Positions 26,200 through 34,891 of a stretch of DNA of 64,000 bases are shown in pieces; position 1 is the first letter of the stretch, and every line of letters starts with the position of its first letter. This DNA is from Pedobacter kyungheensis. GTDB taxonomy: Bacteria; Bacteroidota; Bacteroidia; Sphingobacteriales; Sphingobacteriaceae. The notes beneath the pieces were generated by a model. That model was not told the origin of the DNA and ran no database searches. It saw only the letters and a program-made list of their open reading frames with translations. The stretch lies in the NCBI RefSeq assembly GCF_000812965.1, contig NZ_JSYN01000023.1, positions 62,001 through 126,000 of the forward strand. Direction: 5' to 3'. The position numbers were made by a program, and so were the translations under genes.

Positions 26200-27096
26200 A
26201 TGATGCAACACCAGAACAGAAGAACTTTTATCCAACATCTTGCCTTAATTGGTGGGAGCTTAATGTTGCCCAATGTTTTGCTGGCTGCAACCCCAAAGCG
26301 CAGATACAAAGTGGCCGTAATTGATTTAATGATCCTCAAACGCCAGAAATTAAGCGCTTTAGAGCTGACCAGTGAAATTGGTGCCGATGGATTGGAAATT
26401 GATATGGGCGGGCTGGGCGACCGGGAAACCTTTGATAATAAACTGGCTGATCCGGCCATCAGGCAACAATACCTTGAAAAAGCAAAAGCACTTAACCTCG
26501 AATTTTGTGCCCTGGCCATGACCGGCTTTTATGCCCAGTCTTTTGCCAAACGCCCGACCTATCAAAAAATGGTGCAGGATTGTTTAGATACTGCCAAAGC
26601 CATGCAAATCAAGGTTGTCTTTTTGCCGCTTGGCATACAAGGCGATTTAGTTAAAAATCCCGAATTAAGGGCGCCGATTGTTGAACGCTTAAAAATTGCA
26701 GGTAAAATGGCTGCTAAAGCAGGGGTGGTTATCGGTATTGAAACTTCACTCGATGCAAAAGGTGAACTACAGTTGCTGAAAGAAATCAATTGTAAGCACA
26801 TCAAAAGCTATTTCAACTTTTCGAATGCAATTAAAAATGGTCGCGATTTACATCAGGAACTAAAAATACTGGGGCGAAAAAACATCGTTCAAATTCATGC
26901 GACCAACGAAGATGGTGTATGGCTCGAAAATGACCCAAAAATTGACCTCAAAAAGGTAAAACAAACTTTAGATGAAATGGGCTGGAGTGGCTGGCTGGTT
27001 ATAGAACGCAGTCGCGATGCCAAACAACCTACCAATGTGAAGTACAACTTTACAGCCAATACCAAATACCTGAAATCTATTTTCCAAGCCGGATAA
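26200..27096 (+). CDS. Sugar phosphate isomerase/epimerase-like TIM-barrel protein with Tat-like signal
   Basis: A 298-residue protein of the xylose-isomerase-like TIM-barrel superfamily. The N-terminus NRRTFIQHLALIGGSLMLP contains a twin-arginine motif followed by a hydrophobic stretch, which suggests folded export by Tat. The barrel shows the family's strand and ligand pattern: IGADGLEIDMGG, IKVVFLPLGIQGD, VVIGIETSLD (metal-ligand Glu), HIKSYFNFSNA, IVQIHATNE (His) and GWLVIERSRD (Glu). Substrate is unknown. Family members isomerise or epimerise sugars. It is packed between the esterase fusion (zero-base gap) and the GH141-like/mutarotase gene, so a periplasmic sugar-tailoring step on released monosaccharides is plausible. 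A second ATG at 26203 is equally possible as start. Confidence 0.7.
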   Translation: MMQHQNRRTFIQHLALIGGSLMLPNVLLAATPKRRYKVAVIDLMILKRQKLSALELTSEIGADGLEIDMGGLGDRETFDNKLADPAIRQQYLEKAKALNLEFCALAMTGFYAQSFAKRPTYQKMVQDCLDTAKAMQIKVVFLPLGIQGDLVKNPELRAPIVERLKIAGKMAAKAGVVIGIETSLDAKGELQLLKEINCKHIKSYFNFSNAIKNGRDLHQELKILGRKNIVQIHATNEDGVWLENDPKIDLKKVKQTLDEMGWSGWLVIERSRDAKQPTNVKYNFTANTKYLKSIFQAG

Positions 27097-27105
27097 CCCT
27101 TGTTT

Positions 27106-29616
27106 ATGAGAACCTACCTAACCATTTTGCTGATTTTAAATTTAATGTGCGCACAATTATTCGCGGCGGATATTTATGTCTCCAAATTGGGCTCCGATCG
27201 CAATAACGGCACAAAGGAAAAACCATTGGCCTCCTTGCATTTTGCCATCAGGAAGGCAAGGGAGTTGCGCAGGTTAAACGACAGTTCAGTTAAAGGTGGG
27301 ATTCATATCATTATCGAAAATGGTTATTACGCTCTGGATGAAGCTATTGTACTCCGCCCCGAAGATTCGGGCACCAAAGAAAGTCCAACACAGATTGTGG
27401 CGGGTCCAGGTGCTAAAGTTATTTTTAGTGGTGGCGTAAAAATTAAAGGCTGGAAAAAATTAACTAGCCCGGTTGCAGGCTTACCTAAAAATGCCATAGG
27501 TAAAGTTTGGGTGGCCGATGCACCCATGTTTGCCGATAATACACTACTGTTCAGACAGCTTTGGGTGAATGGTATTAAGGCTATTAGGGCAAAAGATGCA
27601 AATGGCGATGCCATGAACCGCATTTTATCCTGGGATGCCCAATCGCAAACCTGCAAAATCCCTTTAAACAAAAATATCAACCTCAATGGGGCTAAAGGTA
27701 TAGAAATGGTAATCCACCAGTGGTGGGCCATTGCCAATTTGCGGGTAAAATCGATAAAAACCGAGCACAACACTGCCGAACTTTCCTTTTTGCAGCCAGA
27801 AAGCCGCATACAATCAGAACACCCATGGCCAGCGCCGTGGATTTCGGATAAAACCGGAAACTCGGCTTATTATTTAACCAATGCCATTCAGTTCTTAGAT
27901 GAACCGGGCGAGTGGTTCGAGGATTTACAGCACCGTAAAGTTTATTACTGGCCTAAAACAAAGCAGAATATGCTTCAGGCAGATGTGGTTGCACCTGCTT
28001 TAGAAACCTTAGTTAAAGTTGAAGGAACCATTGATCATCCGATAGCTTATATTTCTTTCCAGGGGATATCTTTTCAGCATGCATCTTGGTTATTACCTTC
28101 CAAACAGGGCCATGTGCCGCACCAGGCGGGTATGTATATGCTTGATGCTTATAAATTAGACCAACCAGGTACTAACGATAAACCCACACTAGAAAACCAG
28201 GCCTGGGTGGGGCGTCCGGCTTCGGCCGTACAAATCAATTATGCCAATCATATCGATTTTGAGGCGTGCCGGTTCGAACACCACGCTTCAACCGGACTCG
28301 ATTACCAAAAAGGAACCACCAACAATAACATAAAAGGGAACCTGTTTAAAGATATCGGCGGATCTGGGATACTAATTGGCACTTTTTCTGACGAAGCCAC
28401 CGAGGTACATTTACCTTACCAGCCAAGTGATGAACGTGAGATTTCTTCGGATAACCGGATTGAAAATAACCTCATTACCGACGTCACCAACGAGGATTGG
28501 GGTGCTGTAGGCATTGGTGCCGGTTACGTACGTGGATTGAAAATCCTGCATAACGAAATCAGTGATGTTTCTTATTCGGGGATTAGCATGGGCTGGGGCT
28601 GGACAAAAACAAAAAATGCAATGAAGGACAATACCATCAGCGCCAACAAAATTCATCATTATGGCAAGCACATGTACGATGTGGCCGGCATTTATACCTT
28701 ATCTGCTCAACCAGGCTCATTCATTACCGAAAATGTTGTCGACAGTATTTTCACAGCCAAATATGCGCATTTGCCCGATCATTGGTTTTACCTCTACACC
28801 GACGAAGGATCTTCGTATTTCACCATCAAAAATAACTGGACGCCCAGTGAAAAATACCTGCAAAATGCCAATGGCCCAGATAATTTATGGGAAAATAACG
28901 GACCTGGAGTTGCCGAAAAAATCAAAGAAAACGCTGGTCTGGAAGCGCAATATCAATATCTGCTAAAAGATAAATCACCAGTTTCTGACACCAGGAAAAT
29001 TAATAAGGCGGTAGATAAACCTGTGGTTTTTGAGCTCATTTTCAAAAATGGTGAAGTACCAGGCGAAAAGGCATTAACCGCATTCGCCCGTGAAAACAAC
29101 CTGCTGTGTTCATCAATTTACCATTGGGAAAACCGCCTGGTCATTTACACCTCGACCTTAAAAACAGAGAGCTTGCAGCAAACCCTAAAAAGGCTCAAAG
29201 CCAGCGAGATTAAGCTGTATGATGATATGTTTTACGATTTCGACAGGAAAAAACAGTGTGGAACCGAACCAGTAAAAGAATGGGAAAATATTATACTATC
29301 TGCCAACCTGGTGAAAGATGAAAAACTGCAAAAAGAATACCTCGCATACCACAAAACGCAGTTTGAAAAATGGCCCGAAATATCAAAAGGCTTTTGTAAT
29401 GCTGATTTTCAACGGCTGGTTATTTTTAAAAAAGGCCGCCAGCTGATGCTGATTATCAGCATACCCAAAGGCGAAAATTTAGATAAACTGAACCCGAAAA
29501 CAACGGAAAATAACCCCAGGGTAGACGAATGGAATGCATTAATGAAAAAATACCAGGAAGGAATTGAAGGCACAAAACCCGGCGAAGTTTGGGTTTTCTT
29601 TAAACCGATCGACTAA
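27106..29616 (+). CDS. GH141-like parallel beta-helix enzyme fused to an L-rhamnose-mutarotase-like domain
   Basis: An 836-residue exported protein whose signal ends near residue 21 (QLFAA). The start at 27106 is preferred over a TTG at 27100. Residues about 22-620 form a right-handed beta-helix enzyme resembling GH141 (ADIYVSKLGSDRNNGTKEKP, GVKIKGWKKL, then repeated helix rungs such as NRIENNLITDVTNEDWGA and SYSGISMGWGWT). GH141 includes a rhamnogalacturonan-II fucosidase and xylanases. The last about 200 residues are different: two ferredoxin-like halves, the second matching the L-rhamnose mutarotase family, with EYLAYHKTQFEKWPEI containing the key His, then LMLIISIPKG, NPRVDEWNALMKKYQ and PGEVWVFFKPI. 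Mutarotases interconvert sugar anomers, so the fusion could hydrolyse a deoxyhexose linkage and then equilibrate the released sugar for uptake. Confidence 0.8.
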   Translation: MRTYLTILLILNLMCAQLFAADIYVSKLGSDRNNGTKEKPLASLHFAIRKARELRRLNDSSVKGGIHIIIENGYYALDEAIVLRPEDSGTKESPTQIVAGPGAKVIFSGGVKIKGWKKLTSPVAGLPKNAIGKVWVADAPMFADNTLLFRQLWVNGIKAIRAKDANGDAMNRILSWDAQSQTCKIPLNKNINLNGAKGIEMVIHQWWAIANLRVKSIKTEHNTAELSFLQPESRIQSEHPWPAPWISDKTGNSAYYLTNAIQFLDEPGEWFEDLQHRKVYYWPKTKQNMLQADVVAPALETLVKVEGTIDHPIAYISFQGISFQHASWLLPSKQGHVPHQAGMYMLDAYKLDQPGTNDKPTLENQAWVGRPASAVQINYANHIDFEACRFEHHASTGLDYQKGTTNNNIKGNLFKDIGGSGILIGTFSDEATEVHLPYQPSDEREISSDNRIENNLITDVTNEDWGAVGIGAGYVRGLKILHNEISDVSYSGISMGWGWTKTKNAMKDNTISANKIHHYGKHMYDVAGIYTLSAQPGSFITENVVDSIFTAKYAHLPDHWFYLYTDEGSSYFTIKNNWTPSEKYLQNANGPDNLWENNGPGVAEKIKENAGLEAQYQYLLKDKSPVSDTRKINKAVDKPVVFELIFKNGEVPGEKALTAFARENNLLCSSIYHWENRLVIYTSTLKTESLQQTLKRLKASEIKLYDDMFYDFDRKKQCGTEPVKEWENIILSANLVKDEKLQKEYLAYHKTQFEKWPEISKGFCNADFQRLVIFKKGRQLMLIISIPKGENLDKLNPKTTENNPRVDEWNALMKKYQEGIEGTKPGEVWVFFKPID

Positions 29617-29618
29617 CT

Positions 29619-29648
29619 GTCCCCCTTTGGAGGGGGCAGAGGGAGGAA
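29619..29648. repeat. ccccct hairpin repeat
   Basis: The hairpin ccccctttggaggggg is followed by a purine-rich run, three bases after the previous stop. A relative lies at 41535. Confidence 0.55.
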
Positions 29649-29669
29649 ATAAACAATACTTATTAAAAT

Positions 29670-30755
29670 ATGTTAAGATTAGGAATACTAGGATTAGGCG
29701 AGGGTAGAAGCACCATTTCGGCCTCACTGGCAAGCAAAAAGTTCAAATTAATTCAAATTTGCGACGCCAATAAAAAACTTTGCGAAGAACGCGCTTTGGA
29801 GTTCGATTTCCAGAACTGGACTACCGATTACAACGATATGCTCAAGAGCGATAAAATTGATATGATTGCGATTTACACGCCTGATCATTTGCATTTTGAG
29901 CACATTAAACTGGCTTTGGAGCACGATAAGCACGTGGTTTGTACCAAACCATTTATTGATGATCTCTCGCAGGCAAACGAACTTTTGGCGCTGAGCAAAA
30001 AGACCAAAAAGAAAATTTTTGTGGGGCAGAGTTCCCGTTTCTTTGAACCGGCTATGCGCCAGAAAAAAGATTTCGATAAAGGCTTAATCGGCGAGTTGAT
30101 TACCATCGAAAGTCACTACCATGCCGATCATCGCTGGTTTTTGGAAAAAGGCTGGTCGCTAAAACAATCTTTCAAATGGCTATATGGCGGTTTAAGTCAC
30201 CCGGTCGATTTTATCCGCTGGTACATGCCCGATATTGAAGAAGTAATGGGCTATGGTATGCTCAGCAGCAATGGACAAAAAGCTGGCTTAAAAAACCAGG
30301 ATACCATGCACTTTATCTTCAAGGCCAAAGATGGCAGAATTGCCAGGGTAAGTGGTGCTTACACCGGACCAACCCAGCCCGCAAGTCGCGATAGTGGAAT
30401 GAGCTGTATTTTGCGTGGAACGGAAGGGGCTAGCCAGGCCGATTACCATGAATTGCGTTATGCAGTAACCACCAAAACGGGCGAAGAAAAAATCATTACC
30501 TGGGGCGATGCCACTTTGAAACATTATTTCCGCTTCGAAGGCCAGAGTCACCATGCCGGCGAATACCAAAACTATCTTGAATATTTTGCCGACAGCATTA
30601 ACAACAAGTTTACGGCTTACCCTGATTTAAAAGAAGGCATTGGAACCATTGCCCTTTTGCAGGCTATGGATAAATCGCTTGAAACAGGTTTACCGGTAAA
30701 AGTAGATGAAATATTAAGCAGTTATAACATTAGCCGGGAATCGATAGGATTATAA
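29670..30755 (+). CDS. Gfo/Idh/MocA-family oxidoreductase
   Basis: A 361-residue cytoplasmic NAD(P)-dependent dehydrogenase-like protein without a signal peptide. The N-terminal Rossmann domain starts LRLGILGLGEGRSTISASL with a glycine-rich loop. Residues near 90 (HVVCTKPFIDD) contain the family's conserved K-P pair. The C-terminal alpha/beta domain carries YHADHRWFLEKGW, YGGLSHPVDFIRWY and the ESHYHADHRW histidines typical of the catalytic face. Members oxidise or epimerise sugars and inositols. Here it lies between the mutarotase fusion and a sodium symporter and may act on a sugar imported by that transporter. The exact substrate is not determined. A second, divergent family member is encoded at 55674. 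Confidence 0.85.
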   Translation: MLRLGILGLGEGRSTISASLASKKFKLIQICDANKKLCEERALEFDFQNWTTDYNDMLKSDKIDMIAIYTPDHLHFEHIKLALEHDKHVVCTKPFIDDLSQANELLALSKKTKKKIFVGQSSRFFEPAMRQKKDFDKGLIGELITIESHYHADHRWFLEKGWSLKQSFKWLYGGLSHPVDFIRWYMPDIEEVMGYGMLSSNGQKAGLKNQDTMHFIFKAKDGRIARVSGAYTGPTQPASRDSGMSCILRGTEGASQADYHELRYAVTTKTGEEKIITWGDATLKHYFRFEGQSHHAGEYQNYLEYFADSINNKFTAYPDLKEGIGTIALLQAMDKSLETGLPVKVDEILSSYNISRESIGL

Positions 30756-30851
30756 AATATTAAACCACAGATGAAAAGGATGGACACAGATAGTTGAGAA
30801 GCAATAGTTCGTATCACATCGAAAGTTAAAAAATGTGTGTTATAAAAATCG

Positions 30852-30958
30852 GCCACGGAAACACAGAACTCACGGAATTCAAATTAGTTAGATGCTTAAA
30901 TATCGGAAAAGTATTAAACCGAAATAAAAGTTTCCGTGTTAATCCGTGTTTCCGTGGC
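30852..30958. repeat. ccacggaaacac inverted repeat before the symporter gene
   Basis: The left arm gccacggaaacacagaa plus cacggaa is matched by the right arm ttccgtgttaatccgtg plus tttccgtggc. A shorter accacagatgaaaaggatgg element lies just upstream (from 30762). Together they fill most of the 229-base gap. Confidence 0.65.
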
Positions 30959-30984
30959 AAACAAATAAAAACCAAACTAACCAA

Positions 30985-32574
30985 ATGCACAACATTGTAG
31001 AACGTTTAACCAGTTTAGATTACATCATCGTAATCGCCTACCTCATCGTCCTGATGGTGATTGGGTACCGCGCTAGTTTTCCGAAGAAGAAAAACAGCGA
31101 TGAAACCTTATTTCTAGCCAATAAATCTTTAGGCTGGGCCAGTATTGGCTTCAACATGTGGGGCACTAACGTAGGCCCATCCATGCTGCTTGCTTTTGCC
31201 AGTATCGGCTATACCACAGGTATTGTAGCCGTAAACTTCGATTGGTATGCCTTTATTTTCCTGTTCCTGCTGGCTATTGTTTTCGCGCCAAAATACCTGG
31301 CCGCAAAGGTGAGCACCATGCCCGAATTTATGGGAAACCGTTACGGCGATTCTACCCAGAATATATTAGCCTGGTATGCATTGGTGAAGATTTTAATCTC
31401 CTGGCTATCGTTAGGTTTATTTGCCGGCGGTTTTTTAGTCCGTCAGATTTTAGGCATTCCCATGTGGCAATCAGTAACCGTTTTGGTTGCTTTTGCGGGC
31501 TTATTTACCTTTTTCGGTGGTTTAAAGGCTATTGCCAAAGTCAACATTTTCCAGATGATTTTATTGATTGCTGTTTCGCTTTCGCTTACTCTACTGGGCC
31601 TGCACAAGGTTGGAGGGATCTCAGCACTCTACAGCAAAACACCAGGACATTTCTGGAACCTCATACAACCTGCCAGCGATCCCAAATATCCCTGGTATGC
31701 CATCCTTTTAGGTTATCCGGTGGCTGCTGTAGCCTTTTTCTGTACCGATCAGTCGATGGTTCAGTCGGTTTTGGGTGCTAAAAATCTGAAACAAGGGCAG
31801 TTGGGCGTGAGCTTTATTGGCTGGCTAAAAATCCTTTCGCTACCGCTCTTTATTGTTACCGGGATACTCTGCTATGTCTTGTTCCCCAACCTGAAAGACC
31901 CCAACGAAGCTTACATGACCATGGTAACCAATCTTTTCCCACCAGGCATGAATGGCTTGGTAATCGTTGTACTTATCGCGGTTCTGGTGGGCACCATAGG
32001 TTCATCGCTGAATTCGTTAAGCACCGTGTTTACCATGGATGTCTACGTCAAGAAAATCAATCCACAGGCCAGCAATAAGCAGATTATCAATATTGGCCGT
32101 TTAACTGTTATAGCCGGTTGTATTTTTGCAGTAGTTGTAGTGTTGGCTATCGATAACATCAAAGGTCTAAACCTCTTCGATGTATTTCAATCGGTATTGG
32201 GTTTTATTGCGCCGCCACTTTCAGTGGTTTTTCTGTTAACCGTGTTTTGGAAACGGACTACTAGAAAAGCCGTAAATTTTACGCTATCCATTGGTTCGAT
32301 CCTGAGTTTAAGTACCGGAATTATTTATTTATGGGTTTTACCACCCAGCGAATATACTTTTTGGCCGCACTACCTCATGTTATCTTTCCTGATCTTTGGG
32401 GGTTTATTGCTTATCGCCATATTGATTTCGCTTTTAGACAGAACACCTAGTATTTACACCATCAACGAAGAACATGAAGCCAATATTGAAAAACCAGATA
32501 AGACTGTTTGGATTTCCTGGGCTGCACTGGCTATTGTAATGGTTGCACTTTATATTTTCTTTAACGGACATTAG
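30985..32574 (+). CDS. Sodium:solute symporter (SSS family, SGLT-like)
   Basis: An integral membrane transporter of about 529 residues with 13-14 hydrophobic helices, expected to couple sugar uptake to sodium. The chosen start gives MHNIVERLTSLDYIIVIAYL. An upstream GTG at 30946 lies inside the cgtgtttccgtggc repeat and would add 13 polar residues, so it is rejected. Family features are LANKSLGWASIGFNMWGTNV near the first helices, the GNRYGD segment, and GTIGSSLNSLSTVFTMDVYV in the middle of the protein, the typical SSS signature region. It follows an oxidoreductase gene and precedes a GH78-like gene, which fits import of a monosaccharide or small acid released by the locus. The cargo cannot be named from sequence. 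Confidence 0.9.
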   Translation: MHNIVERLTSLDYIIVIAYLIVLMVIGYRASFPKKKNSDETLFLANKSLGWASIGFNMWGTNVGPSMLLAFASIGYTTGIVAVNFDWYAFIFLFLLAIVFAPKYLAAKVSTMPEFMGNRYGDSTQNILAWYALVKILISWLSLGLFAGGFLVRQILGIPMWQSVTVLVAFAGLFTFFGGLKAIAKVNIFQMILLIAVSLSLTLLGLHKVGGISALYSKTPGHFWNLIQPASDPKYPWYAILLGYPVAAVAFFCTDQSMVQSVLGAKNLKQGQLGVSFIGWLKILSLPLFIVTGILCYVLFPNLKDPNEAYMTMVTNLFPPGMNGLVIVVLIAVLVGTIGSSLNSLSTVFTMDVYVKKINPQASNKQIINIGRLTVIAGCIFAVVVVLAIDNIKGLNLFDVFQSVLGFIAPPLSVVFLLTVFWKRTTRKAVNFTLSIGSILSLSTGIIYLWVLPPSEYTFWPHYLMLSFLIFGGLLLIAILISLLDRTPSIYTINEEHEANIEKPDKTVWISWAALAIVMVALYIFFNGH

Positions 32575-32580
32575 AAATTT

Positions 32581-32663
32581 CGTCATTTCGAGCGTAGTGT
32601 AACGGAGTCGAGAAATCTGCTTAATAGATCTCTCCATTTCGCTGCGCTTCAGTCGAGATGACG
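32581..32663. repeat. Dispersed hairpin, cgtcatttcgagcg family
   Basis: Begins cgtcatttcgagcgtagtgt, includes cgagaaatctgcttaatag and tctctccatttcg, and ends cagtcgagatgacg. The full intergenic form of the repeat that is translated in the gene at 24670. Confidence 0.75.
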
Positions 32664-32675
32664 GTAACAAAAAAC

Positions 32676-34838
32676 ATGAAAAACCTAAAAAAAATATTCC
32701 TGATTACCCTGCTGCAAGCCATGGTAATCCCCGCTTTTGCGCAAAAGGCATCCTGGATCTGGTATCCCGGCGATTTTGATATCTACATGAGCAATGTGAT
32801 GCAGAACCGCAGAACAGAACGTGGATCATTTTTTCCTGTATTCTGGAAAATGGATAGCCATTATGTGCTGGTCGATTTCCATAAAGAGTTTACCCTCAGT
32901 CAGCCAGAAGAAGTTAAGCTCTTTGTAGAAGGCACTTACAATGTTAAAATTGACGGCCAGGCTATAACCGGCTTTCCGAAATCCATTCAGATCCAGGCCG
33001 GAAAGCATAAACTAAGCCTGAAAGTGTACAGCCAGGCTACAGTGCCAGCCATTTTTGTACAGGGTAAAACTGTAGTATCAGATGAAAGCTGGTTAACCAC
33101 TTTTGAGGATAAAGAATGGATTGATGCCAGCGGCAAAACCTCCGATAAATCGGGAACAACCTTTGTTTCTGCTGGCTCCTGGGGTTTAACCGATCCTTAC
33201 AGCCTGCCTTCTGCGTTTAAATTGCCTGTTGTGAAACATACAACTGTTAAAACAGAAAAAGCAGGCACAGGTTACGTAGCCGATTTTGGCAAAGAAACCT
33301 TCGGTTTTATTAAAGTGCATGGCTTAAAGGGCAAAGGCAAATTGAGTTTGTATTATGGCGAATCGAAAGAAGAAGCTTTATCAACCGATAAATGCGAAAC
33401 ACTGGATCATCTCAAGATTGATCTTACCAAAAAAACAGACTCGGTAATGCCACTTTCCAAAGCTTTCCGCTATGTTAACTTTCAGCCTGAAAATGGCGTT
33501 TCTGCCGACTCTATATCAATGCTTTACGAATATGCTCCGGTTAGCGAGCGGGGAAGTTTTAAATCATCAGATGCGGAGTTGAACAAGATTTACGATGTAG
33601 CCAAATACACTTTTCACCTCAATACCCGTGAGTTTTTTATCGATGGCATAAAACGCGACAGATGGGTGTGGAGTGGTGATGCCTACCAAAGTTACCTCAT
33701 GAATTATTATTCGTTTTTTGATGCTCCAACCGTAAAAAGAACGCTGTTGGCCCAGCGCGGCAAAGATCCGGTTACGGCACACATCAATACCATTATGGAT
33801 TATTCTTTTTATTGGTTTTTAGGTATTTATGATTATTACAAATTTACGGGCGACAAAAAATTTGTGCAGGACATTTATCCCCGCATGCAATCGCTCATGA
33901 CCTATATTGATGGCCGTAAAAACAAAAATGGCTTGCTGGAATGGATGCCTGGCGACTGGATTTTTATAGATTGGGCCGATAAACTGAGTAAAGACGGGGA
34001 AGTGAGCTTTGAACAATTGTTATATGCACGTAGTTTAGAAACCATGGCTTTATGTGCCAAACTAACCAACGATAGCGAAAATGCTGCTAAATATGAGGAG
34101 CAGGCTAAAACATTGAAAGCCAAAATATTCGATATTTACTGGAATCAAAGCAAACATGCCTTAGTGCACAGCAGGGTAGCAGGTCAGCCCACACAAAATG
34201 TAACCCGCTATGCCAATATGTTTGGGATTTTCTTCGATTACTTTACACCTGAACAGAAACTGGCTGTAAAAGAACATGTATTGCTCAACGACAGCATTAA
34301 CAAAATTACCACACCTTACATGCGCTTTTATGAACTGGAAGCACTTTGCGCCATGGGTGAGCAAAGCTATGTATTAAAAGAGATGAAAAACTATTGGGGA
34401 GGTATGCTCAAGCTGGGTGCTACTTCTTTTTGGGAGGAATATAATCCCGATAAAAAAGGTACCGAACACCTGGCCATGTATGGCCGGCCATTTGGAAAAA
34501 GCCTTTGCCACGCCTGGGGAGCCAGCCCGATTTATCTGCTTGGCAAATATTACCTGGGGGTAAGCCCCGATTCGCCGGGTTACGAAACCTATACCATTGA
34601 GCCCAATTTAGGCGGTTTAGCCTGGATGGAAGGCAAAGTGCCAACCGCCAACGGCGATATATCCGTGTACATGAATAAAAAGGAAATCAAGATCACTTCG
34701 GCTGTTGGAACCGGGAAATTAAGGATTAAAAGTAAATCTAAACCTGTAGCAAAAGCTGCTGAAATTAAATCAATAGGAAAGGGCTTCTATGAAATTACCG
34801 TCGAAAAAGGTAAAGATTACACCGTAAGCTACAATTAA
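32676..34838 (+). CDS. GH78-like six-hairpin glycosidase (alpha-L-rhamnosidase-type)
   Basis: A 720-residue exported enzyme with a signal ending at IPAFAQ (about residue 23). The upstream ATG at 32658 lies in the dispersed repeat and is not used as start. The layout is compact: an N-terminal beta-sandwich (ASWIWYPGDFDIY), a rhamnosidase-type concanavalin domain (GYVADFGKETFGFIKVHGL), an (alpha/alpha)6 barrel and a C-terminal beta domain. The catalytic region reads FFIDGIKRDRWVWSGDAY, where the Glu usually found after the Arg in GH78 is Asp. Other family blocks are EWMPGDWIFIDWAD and TSFWEEYNP. The shorter length and the Asp suggest a distinct GH78 subgroup or related family, possibly with a different sugar specificity. 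A strong terminator follows. Confidence 0.8.
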   Translation: MKNLKKIFLITLLQAMVIPAFAQKASWIWYPGDFDIYMSNVMQNRRTERGSFFPVFWKMDSHYVLVDFHKEFTLSQPEEVKLFVEGTYNVKIDGQAITGFPKSIQIQAGKHKLSLKVYSQATVPAIFVQGKTVVSDESWLTTFEDKEWIDASGKTSDKSGTTFVSAGSWGLTDPYSLPSAFKLPVVKHTTVKTEKAGTGYVADFGKETFGFIKVHGLKGKGKLSLYYGESKEEALSTDKCETLDHLKIDLTKKTDSVMPLSKAFRYVNFQPENGVSADSISMLYEYAPVSERGSFKSSDAELNKIYDVAKYTFHLNTREFFIDGIKRDRWVWSGDAYQSYLMNYYSFFDAPTVKRTLLAQRGKDPVTAHINTIMDYSFYWFLGIYDYYKFTGDKKFVQDIYPRMQSLMTYIDGRKNKNGLLEWMPGDWIFIDWADKLSKDGEVSFEQLLYARSLETMALCAKLTNDSENAAKYEEQAKTLKAKIFDIYWNQSKHALVHSRVAGQPTQNVTRYANMFGIFFDYFTPEQKLAVKEHVLLNDSINKITTPYMRFYELEALCAMGEQSYVLKEMKNYWGGMLKLGATSFWEEYNPDKKGTEHLAMYGRPFGKSLCHAWGASPIYLLGKYYLGVSPDSPGYETYTIEPNLGGLAWMEGKVPTANGDISVYMNKKEIKITSAVGTGKLRIKSKSKPVAKAAEIKSIGKGFYEITVEKGKDYTVSYN

Positions 34839-34849
34839 CAGGAATTTAT

Positions 34850-34882
34850 AACCGGGAACATCATATTTGGTTTTCCCGGTTT
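34850..34882. terminator. Bidirectional terminator between convergent genes
   Basis: Perfect 9-bp arms (aaccgggaa / ttcccggtt) flank an AT-rich 14-base loop. It lies between the end of the plus-strand GH78-like gene and the end of the minus-strand GntR gene, so it may serve both. Confidence 0.7.
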
Positions 34883-34891
34883 GCTATTCAA

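Noticed and set aside
30756..30984. A riboswitch in front of the sodium symporter
   Set aside because: The fold is explained by an inverted repeat of a dispersed element. No known aptamer motif was seen.
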